From Oscillospiraceae bacterium (GTDB taxonomy: Bacteria > Bacillota > Clostridia > Oscillospirales > Ruminococcaceae): 6,805 bases of DNA. Made by a program: the position numbers and the translations under genes. The DNA is taken from positions 1 through 6,805 of the forward strand of contig JAITVU010000256.1 in assembly GCA_031285645.1 (NCBI GenBank), read 5' to 3'. Each line of letters begins with the position of its first letter. Position 1 is the stretch's first letter. Shown piece by piece: positions 1 to 4,030 of the stretch. The notes beneath the pieces were generated by a model that was given only the letters and a program-made list of their open reading frames with translations, was not told where the DNA came from and did no database searches.

Positions 1-1
1 C

Positions 2-868
2 AATGCCGATACGCTCAACCGCGATATCCGCGGCCAGGTGGGCCAGCTTGCCGAGATGGCGAATACAGGGCGTTTTTCGGGGGCCCGGCAAGTGCGGACC
101 GAACTTGTGAGCCTGCTCAATCGCAGGCAGGTCGCAACGGCGAAAGTCGACAATTTTTCCCCGCGCATTGAAGCGCTTGAACGCGAGTACGCGCAGCTGG
201 AGCAGGGTACCGCCGGAGAACGCGTCGTATCGGCCCAGGCCCCGGTATCGGGCTATTTTGTCAAAGGCATCGACGGATACGAGCAGTACCTGAGCACTAA
301 AGTGGTCGGCCAGTACGGCATGCAGGATTACATACAGGCGATCCGCGGCGGTATTGACGCGCCGCAAAGCGTCTCCTTGGGCAAAATGCTCACCAACCAG
401 ATCTGGTATTTTGCCGCCGCCGCCAAGCGCTACAACACCGAGCATGTTAAAGCCGGGCAGAGCGTGGCGCTGGAGTTCCCCCACCTCGCCGTCAAGGTGC
501 CGGCTGTTGTGACGGATCTGCTCACAGAAAACAAGTCGGACGACGCGGTTATCCTGCTCGAGTGCAACCAGCTATCGTCCGATATTGTCAATTTGCGGCG
601 GGAGGACGCCACGCTTCACTTTACCGATTATACGGGCCTTCGCATCAACACGGCCAGCCTGCGCTTCCAAAACGGCCAGACGGGCGTGTTTGTTTTGGAA
701 GACAATACGGTGCGGTTTAAGAAAATAAAACCCATATACGAGGAACAGGGCTTTATTTTGTCCGAAATCAATATCATTGACACACCCGGTTACGACAAGG
801 AGGCCGTCAGCCTGTTCGACCAGGTGATCAGCAAGGGGATTGTATATGACGACCAGCCGATTCAGTGA
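2..868 (+). CDS. HlyD-like periplasmic-adaptor-type protein (5' truncated)
   Basis: The frame is open from the left edge, so the true start and N-terminus lie outside the window; the GTG at 38 is probably internal. 288 residues are visible before TGA at 866-868. Roughly residues 10-70 look helical and coiled-coil-like (many E, Q, R, L). They are followed by a beta-rich section that opens with SAQAPVSGYFV and then a GYEQY motif, as in the return strand of the lipoyl/barrel-sandwich hybrid region of HlyD-type adaptors. The C-terminal part (QTGVFVLEDNTVRFKKIKPI, then SLFDQVISKGIVYDD) resembles the end of the 'HlyD family efflux transporter periplasmic adaptor' proteins found in Clostridia. Such adaptors normally have one N-terminal membrane anchor and span the envelope; that anchor is not visible here. 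No transporter partner is in the window. The substrate is unknown, and a non-export role in envelope or division biology is possible. The 3' end overlaps yggS by 23 nt, which suggests co-transcription and coupled translation. Confidence 0.72.
   Translation, partial: NADTLNRDIRGQVGQLAEMANTGRFSGARQVRTELVSLLNRRQVATAKVDNFSPRIEALEREYAQLEQGTAGERVVSAQAPVSGYFVKGIDGYEQYLSTKVVGQYGMQDYIQAIRGGIDAPQSVSLGKMLTNQIWYFAAAAKRYNTEHVKAGQSVALEFPHLAVKVPAVVTDLLTENKSDDAVILLECNQLSSDIVNLRREDATLHFTDYTGLRINTASLRFQNGQTGVFVLEDNTVRFKKIKPIYEEQGFILSEINIIDTPGYDKEAVSLFDQVISKGIVYDDQPIQ
833..838 (+). promoter_or_regulatory. Ribosome binding site of yggS, inside the upstream gene
   Basis: AAGGGG lies 7 nt before ATG 846 and inside the last codons of the HlyD-like gene. 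Its spacing favours ATG 846 over TTG 840. Ribosomes ending the upstream gene at 868 would pass over this start, so translational coupling is likely (inference). Confidence 0.7.
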
Positions 869-1559
869 TATAGGCGAAAACCTGAAGGGCATCAGGCACA
901 ATATCGAAGAAGCCGCCGCCGCGGCCAATCGGGATCCCGCCGCGGTGACGATGATGGCCGTGACAAAAACGGTCTCCGCCGAGGATGTCAACGCGGCCAT
1001 TCGTCAGGGTGTGACAGTGCTGGGCGAAAACAGGGCGCAGGAATTGCTGGGCAAATATGACGCTTATGAGCGGGAGAATTGCGAAATACATTTTATCGGC
1101 CATTTGCAGAGCAACAAAGTGCGGCAGATTATCAACAAAGTTTCCATGATCCAGTCGGTGGACAGCCTGAAGCTTGCCAGTGAAATAGGCCGGCAGGCGG
1201 TGGCTGCCGGCGGAGTATTGGATGTCCTGATAGAGGTGAATATCGGCGGCGAAGCGTCCAAATCGGGGGTGTTGCCCGCCGCCGTCCCCGATTTCGCGAT
1301 GGAAATTGATGGGCTTGAGGGCCTCAGGCTGCGCGGATTGATGACAATCCCGCCGATATGTGATAAAATAGAAGAGAGTGAGCGCTATTTTGAGCGCGCA
1401 CGCAAACTATTTGTTGACATGAAGGATAAAAACAGAGATAATAGGGCTATTGATATTTTATCAATGGGCATGTCCGGCGATTATCCCGCCGCGATCCGGC
1501 AAGGCGCCACCCTTATTCGCTTGGGTACGGCTTTGTTTGGGGCCCGCCACTACATTTGA
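846..1559 (+). CDS. yggS: YggS/YlmE (PLPHP) family pyridoxal-phosphate homeostasis protein
   Basis: This is a 237-residue protein, the usual length for YggS/YlmE/PLPHP (UPF0001). The family binds pyridoxal 5'-phosphate in a single-domain TIM-barrel like the N-terminal domain of alanine racemase, but has no known catalytic activity. It is cytosolic and helps keep vitamin B6 and amino-acid pools balanced. Visible motifs are AVTKTV with the expected PLP-Schiff-base lysine at K41, GENRAQE (60-66), the family signature HFIGHLQSNKV (82-92), RGLMTIPP (163-170) and the phosphate-site region SMGMSGDY (206-213), followed by IRLGTALFGAR. I chose ATG at 846 because AAGGGG at 833-838 is 7 nt upstream; the in-frame TTG at 840 would sit almost on the Shine-Dalgarno. 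The start lies inside the preceding gene (23-nt overlap). It corresponds to ylmE of the B. subtilis ylm cluster. All key residues appear intact. Confidence 0.95.
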   Translation: MTTSRFSDIGENLKGIRHNIEEAAAAANRDPAAVTMMAVTKTVSAEDVNAAIRQGVTVLGENRAQELLGKYDAYERENCEIHFIGHLQSNKVRQIINKVSMIQSVDSLKLASEIGRQAVAAGGVLDVLIEVNIGGEASKSGVLPAAVPDFAMEIDGLEGLRLRGLMTIPPICDKIEESERYFERARKLFVDMKDKNRDNRAIDILSMGMSGDYPAAIRQGATLIRLGTALFGARHYI

Positions 1560-1570
1560 GAACGCGTAAC

Positions 1571-1605
1571 CCCGTGCGCATGCGCGGGCCCGGCAGGAAT
1601 CCGGG
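1571..1605 (+). repeat. Two adjacent GC-rich hairpins in the yggS-sepF gap
   Basis: The first hairpin pairs CCCGTGC (1571-1577) with GCGCGGG (1582-1588) around a GCAT loop: seven pairs, one of them G-U. The second pairs CCCGG (1589-1593) with CCGGG (1601-1605) around a 7-nt loop. They abut directly. No T-tract follows, so a classical Rho-independent terminator is not supported. They could affect mRNA processing or stability or partly attenuate read-through into sepF. The palindrome GGCATGCC (1611-1618) lies just downstream. I see no convincing sigma-A promoter in the rest of the gap up to 1685. Confidence 0.45.
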
Positions 1606-1674
1606 TTCAGGGCATGCCGGTTGACTATAGATTGTATATGCCAGGGAAAGAGTTTTTGGGATTGCCGCACTTTA

Positions 1675-1680
1675 TGGAGG
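1675..1680 (+). promoter_or_regulatory. Ribosome binding site of sepF
   Basis: TGGAGG ends 5 nt before ATG 1686. It decides against the in-frame upstream ATGs at 1614 and 1638, which lack a comparable site and would add residues that do not resemble SepF. Confidence 0.75.
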
Positions 1681-1685
1681 TTACA

Positions 1686-2132
1686 ATGGGTATTGTAGAT
1701 AAATTTAAGAATTTCATCGGATATCCGGACGACGGCTATTATGAAGAGGATGAAAACGCTTCCGAGGAAGCGCAGGTCAATGATTTTCCCCAGCCGTCCG
1801 CCGAGTATACAATGGGGGACAAGCGGTCCAACAAAGTTGTGAATATTCACGCCACAACGCAGCTTCAGGTCGTTCTGGTCAAGCCCGAGCGCTTTGAGGA
1901 CGCGAGCGGGATTGCCGATCACCTGAACGCCAAACGCACCATTGTGCTCAACCTTGAATCCGCGAACAAAGACGTCACGCGCCGGCTCATCGATTTTCTC
2001 AGCGGTGTGGCTTATGCCAACAACGGCCAAATCAAGCGCGTTGCGAACAGCACCTATATTATCACACCCTACAATGTGGGGATTATGGGCGACCTGCTCG
2101 ACGAACTTGAGAGCAGCGGCGTATTCTTTTAA
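1686..2132 (+). CDS. sepF: Cell division protein SepF
   Basis: This is a 148-residue protein, close to the roughly 150 residues usual for SepF. The N-terminus (residues 1-13, MGIVDKFKNFIGY) alternates hydrophobic and lysine residues, as in the amphipathic membrane-binding helix of SepF. An acidic, poorly ordered linker follows (about 14-50, rich in E, D and Y). The SepF/DUF552 domain runs from about 51 to 148, with VNIHAT, the L-N-L-E segment (88-91), RRLIDFLSG (99-107) and a terminal ELESSGVFF. G107 in DFLSG matches the conserved glycine region needed for SepF self-association in B. subtilis. SepF binds the FtsZ C-terminal tail, anchors the Z-ring to the membrane and shapes the septum. ATG 1686 was chosen over an ATG at 1614 because TGGAGG (1675-1680) is 5 nt upstream and the protein then begins with the family N-terminus. 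The ylmG gene usually found next is absent; ylmH follows after 40 nt. Confidence 0.96.
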   Translation: MGIVDKFKNFIGYPDDGYYEEDENASEEAQVNDFPQPSAEYTMGDKRSNKVVNIHATTQLQVVLVKPERFEDASGIADHLNAKRTIVLNLESANKDVTRRLIDFLSGVAYANNGQIKRVANSTYIITPYNVGIMGDLLDELESSGVFF

Positions 2133-2162
2133 AGTCCGCGGCCTGTTTTTCAGGTATGCGGC

Positions 2163-2168
2163 GGGGAG
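2163..2168 (+). promoter_or_regulatory. Ribosome binding site of ylmH
   Basis: GGGGAG lies 4 nt before ATG 2173. It fixes the ylmH start within a frame that stays open for another 231 nt upstream inside sepF. Confidence 0.6.
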
Positions 2169-2172
2169 TTCT

Positions 2173-2937
2173 ATGAATCTGGCGTCTGTCACGGAGGAGG
2201 AAAAGCTCCTGTTGCGCAGGCTCGGCGACCTTGCCGACCTTGCCGCACAGAGGAACACACCGCGTTTCTCCTTCTTTTTAAGCGAGGGTCAGCTGTTGCT
2301 CGCCCAAGCTTTTGTGGAGCAAAACCATATAGAAAACGCCATGTTTTATGGCGGATACGATGGGGCCGCGCGAAAGGCGTGCGGCTTTTTTCCACATTAT
2401 GACGATCCTGAAGCCGGTCATTTCCCCATTACACCGCTGACACTCACTTTTATGAAGGAAAAAAAGCTGACGCACCGCGATTTTCTCGGCTCGCTTATGG
2501 GGCTCGGCATTAAAAGGGAGAGTGTCGGCGACATTTTAGCGTCGGAGGGCCGGTGTATCCTCTTTTTACTCGACAGCATCGCCCCTTTTGTAATGCAGGA
2601 GCTGATAAAGGTGGGGAATACAGGCGTTAAGTGCAGCCAGGGCTTTGACGCGGCGCACATCCCGCAGCCGGAATTCACCACGCTGTCGGGCACGGTGAGT
2701 TCGCTCAGGCTCGACAGCCTTGTCAAATTGGCGACGGGGCTTTCCAGGGAGAAGAGCGCTGTTTTGATTCGCGGCGGCACTGTCCGCCACAATCACAGTG
2801 AGACACAGAATATCTCCCAGTCCTTTAACGTCGACGATACGCTCAGCATACGCGGCTACGGGCGCTTCATCGTGGACGCGGTCGGCGCGCCCACTCGCAA
2901 GGGACGGCTTCCGGTGCGTATTCTTAAGTATATTTAA
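2173..2937 (+). CDS. ylmH: YlmH family S4-domain RNA-binding protein
   Basis: This is a 254-residue protein, close to B. subtilis YlmH (about 257). The N-terminal two thirds match the YlmH fold: RFSFFLSEGQ (31-40), FYGGYDGAARKACGFFP (58-74) and HRDFLGSLMGLGIKRESVGDI (101-121). The C-terminal S4 RNA-binding domain begins near residue 176 with SSLRLDSLVKLATGLSR, continues with a VLIRGGTVRHNH segment, and ends in a GYGRFIV strand and a basic tail. YlmH binds the 50S subunit and has been linked in B. subtilis to ribosome-associated quality control, in parallel with RqcP; genetically it sits in the division cluster. The start at ATG 2173 has GGGGAG (2163-2168) 4 nt upstream. The frame is open much further upstream, but only because it overlaps sepF. 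ATG 2156 is out of frame. It is probably co-transcribed with sepF. A 274-nt structured gap follows before divIVA. Confidence 0.93.
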   Translation: MNLASVTEEEKLLLRRLGDLADLAAQRNTPRFSFFLSEGQLLLAQAFVEQNHIENAMFYGGYDGAARKACGFFPHYDDPEAGHFPITPLTLTFMKEKKLTHRDFLGSLMGLGIKRESVGDILASEGRCILFLLDSIAPFVMQELIKVGNTGVKCSQGFDAAHIPQPEFTTLSGTVSSLRLDSLVKLATGLSREKSAVLIRGGTVRHNHSETQNISQSFNVDDTLSIRGYGRFIVDAVGAPTRKGRLPVRILKYI

Positions 2938-3000
2938 TCGAAAAAATCATGGCCGCAAGGGTCTCGGGGGTTTGTGACAAGCACCTGATGAGTCGACGGT

Positions 3001-3025
3001 TATGTGATCGCTATATAGTCACATA
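3001..3025 (+). repeat. Perfect inverted repeat TATGTGA / TCACATA
   Basis: Two 7-bp arms, 3001-3007 and 3019-3025, flank an 11-nt spacer that contains CTATATAG, itself a palindrome. It could be a hairpin in RNA or a dimeric regulator site in DNA. The TGTGA/TCACA halves recall CRP/FNR-type operators, but the 11-nt spacing is too wide for a standard 6-nt CRP spacing. Confidence 0.5.
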
Positions 3026-3053
3026 GGTTTAAAACTATATCAGTTTTAAACTT
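3025..3053 (+). repeat. Perfect 10-bp inverted repeat, AT-rich
   Basis: GTTTAAAACT (3027-3036) pairs with AGTTTTAAAC (3042-3051) around a 5-nt ATATC loop. A G-U and an A-T pair extend the stem to 3025-3053. It is the strongest perfect stem in the window. The low-GC stem with no following T-tract does not look like a terminator. An operator or an RNA structural element is more plausible. Similar GTTTTAAA and TTTTAAAC words recur at 3143-3159. Confidence 0.55.
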
Positions 3054-3101
3054 TGCCCGCTGTCATGCATCGCGTGGATATGACGTATGCAGCAGGTATA
3101 G

Positions 3102-3140
3102 GCCGCTTCGCGGCGCGCGGCGTTTGCCGCGTATTTAAAA
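3102..3140 (+). terminator. Possible weak terminator: tandem GC hairpins then A/T-rich run
   Basis: Hairpin GCCGC-TTC-GCGGC (3102-3114) is followed by CGCGGC-GTTT-GCCGCG (3116-3131) and then TATTTAAAA. The GC-rich stem meeting an AT-rich tail is terminator-like, but only three consecutive Ts follow, so efficiency is doubtful. It would separate the sepF-ylmH transcript from divIVA. Confidence 0.3.
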
Positions 3141-3144
3141 TTGT

Positions 3145-3174
3145 TTTAAAATTTTAAACTTATACAGCTATAGT
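3145..3174 (+). promoter_or_regulatory. Candidate sigma-A promoter of divIVA
   Basis: TTTAAA (3145-3150) as a -35 and TATAGT (3169-3174) as a -10 are 18 nt apart. The -10 is one mismatch from consensus and the -35 two. The A/T-only stretch at 3134-3158 could act as an UP element. Transcription would start near 3180, about 30 nt before the divIVA start. TATACA at 3161 is an alternative -10 without a good -35. Confidence 0.3.
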
Positions 3175-3211
3175 TTGCCATGTTCGTAATTTTTGCAGGG
3201 AGGGTAAAAAA

Positions 3212-3868
3212 ATGACTCCTAATGATATACGCAACAAGCAGTTTGAACGCAGTATGAAGGGCTACAAGCCGGATGAGGTCAACGCTTATCTGGAAGAAGT
3301 GGCCGACACATTGGCTTCGGTGGTGCGCGAGCGCGCGGAGCTTCAGGAAAAGCTGGAAGTACTCGCCGAAAAGCTGGAGGAGTATCGGGGCGATGAGGAG
3401 AGTTTGCGCGCGGCGCTGATCGGCGCGCAGAAATTGGGCGACAGCGTGGTGAAGGAAGCCAAGAGCAAAGCCGACGCCATTTTGGCGGAGGCGTCGCACA
3501 AAGCCGACAATATCGTCGGGGACGCCAAGCGGAACATGGACGCGGAAGCGTATGCGCTGAGCAAAATGAAGCTTGAGGTCGCTAAATTTAAGACGCAGAT
3601 TCTCAATATGTACAAAAAACAGGTGGAGCTGATTAACGCGATTCCCTATGATGAGGGGAATCTGCCGCCCATGCCGCCCGGCCCGGCCCAGAAAATCAAG
3701 GATGATATTCCCCCCGAAGTCGTCGAGGAAGTGCAGGCCGTGGAGGAGGAAATCAAACTTGAATATGAGCAGGTGACGGACGAGGCGGGCGACACCTTTC
3801 CCCAGCGCGGGTCGCGCTTCGGCACGCTGCGCTTCGGCGAGGATTATGAACTGAAGCGCAATGAATAG
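3212..3868 (+). CDS. divIVA: Cell division/polarity protein DivIVA
   Basis: This is a 218-residue DivIVA, longer than the B. subtilis protein (about 164) because of its C-terminal extension. Residues 1-30 (TPNDIRNKQFERSMKGYKPDEVNAYLEEV) are the conserved N-terminal membrane-binding domain. Residues about 30-65 form the first coiled coil and about 70-142 a second (KLGDSVVKEAKSKADAILAEA pattern). A Pro-rich hinge (about 145-168) and an acidic stretch (169-190) follow, ending in FGTLRFGEDYE (203-213). DivIVA recognises negatively curved membrane at septa and poles and recruits division or envelope partners. In the membrane-contact loop, B. subtilis Phe17-Arg18 corresponds to Met15-Lys16 here. 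ATG 3212 is preceded by a strong AGGGAGGG (3197-3204) at 7-nt spacing. It lies between ylmH and ileS, as in B. subtilis. Confidence 0.95.
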   Translation: MTPNDIRNKQFERSMKGYKPDEVNAYLEEVADTLASVVRERAELQEKLEVLAEKLEEYRGDEESLRAALIGAQKLGDSVVKEAKSKADAILAEASHKADNIVGDAKRNMDAEAYALSKMKLEVAKFKTQILNMYKKQVELINAIPYDEGNLPPMPPGPAQKIKDDIPPEVVEEVQAVEEEIKLEYEQVTDEAGDTFPQRGSRFGTLRFGEDYELKRNE

Positions 3869-3885
3869 AGCATATGGAATTTGTT

Positions 3886-3902
3886 TGGGCAAGTTTTGCC
3901 CA
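3886..3902 (+). repeat. Perfect 7-bp hairpin after divIVA
   Basis: TGGGCAA (3886-3892) and TTGCCCA (3896-3902) enclose a 3-nt loop, 17 nt after the divIVA stop. The downstream sequence (TCCAATAATTA) has no T-tract, so a Rho-independent terminator is unlikely. It may be an mRNA 3'-end stabiliser or a leader element for ileS. Confidence 0.5.
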
Positions 3903-3945
3903 TCCAATAATTACGGATATGGCAGCTCATCAATATATTGTATAT

Positions 3946-3954
3946 TGTGATAAT
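3946..3954 (+). promoter_or_regulatory. Candidate extended -10 promoter for ileS
   Basis: TGTGATAAT is a TGn plus GATAAT, an extended -10 with one mismatch to TATAAT. No good -35 lies 17 nt upstream, which extended -10 promoters can tolerate. A start near 3960 would give a leader of about 70 nt. The surroundings (3931-3955) are AT-rich compared with the genes. Confidence 0.28.
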
Positions 3955-4012
3955 TGCACCGACTCAATAAATCCGGCCCGCTCTTGGATAAAGGATATAA
4001 AGGGCGGAAAAC

Positions 4013-4020
4013 AAGGAGAG
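4013..4020 (+). promoter_or_regulatory. Ribosome binding site of ileS with long spacing
   Basis: AAGGAGAG is the only good Shine-Dalgarno. Its AAGGAG core is 12 nt from ATG 4031, or about 10 nt if GGAGAG pairs. The in-frame stop TAA at 3998-4000 excludes starts further upstream, so the ATG is secure despite the wide spacing. Confidence 0.65.
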
Positions 4021-4030
4021 TAGACAAAAC

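Larger units (their letters stand above)
2938..3211 (+). other. Structured ylmH-divIVA intergenic region
   Basis: This 274-nt gap is far richer in inverted repeats than the rest of the window. In order, by eye: an imperfect stem 2963-2992; TATGTGA (3001-3007) with TCACATA (3019-3025); a perfect 10-bp stem 3027-3036/3042-3051; GTCAT (3062-3066) with ATGAC (3080-3084); GCCGC (3102-3106) with GCGGC (3110-3114); CGCGGC (3116-3121) with GCCGCG (3126-3131); and an AT-only repeat 3134-3150. Two short ORFs (2949-3026 and 3065-3157) lack ribosome binding sites and are not called. The region may combine an end-of-transcript structure for the sepF-ylmH unit, a small structured RNA or leader, and the divIVA promoter. 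I do not recognise a known riboswitch or ncRNA family in it. Confidence 0.5.

Noticed and set aside
1621..1640. TTGACT followed by TATATG upstream of sepF
   Set aside because: The two hexamers are only 8 nt apart, far from the 16-18 nt needed for a sigma-A promoter.
1942..2172. Upstream extension of the ylmH frame inside sepF
   Set aside because: It overlaps the strongly supported sepF frame, its sequence does not resemble YlmH, and a ribosome binding site marks ATG 2173.
1461..2258. 265-codon open frame on the - strand across yggS end, sepF and ylmH start
   Set aside because: It spans two gene boundaries opposite well-recognised genes and resembles no family; an antisense shadow in GC-rich sequence.
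2985..2992. CTGATGAG, identical to the core octamer of hammerhead ribozymes
   Set aside because: No GAAA partner lies at a fitting distance downstream, and the GAAA at 2940 does not give a pairing stem II with the bases after the octamer. The octamer is better explained as one arm of the imperfect stem 2963-2992.
2949..3026. 25-codon ORF starting at ATG 2949 in the ylmH-divIVA gap
   Set aside because: No Shine-Dalgarno lies upstream, the peptide composition is unremarkable, and it runs through the inverted repeats.
3065..3157. 30-residue basic ORF starting at ATG 3065
   Set aside because: No ribosome binding site. It reads through GC-hairpin and AT-only repeat sequence, so its codons look like by-products of structure.
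3146..3907. 253-codon open frame on the - strand opposite divIVA
   Set aside because: It mirrors the divIVA coding frame; the predicted protein is rich in His, Leu, Arg and Phe, typical of an antisense shadow, and divIVA is clearly the real gene.
4001..4012. AGGGCGGAAAAC, faintly like the T-box consensus AGGGTGGAACC
   Set aside because: The key TGG and CCGCG parts are absent, and there is no stem I or antiterminator; it is part of the purine-rich run before the ribosome binding site.
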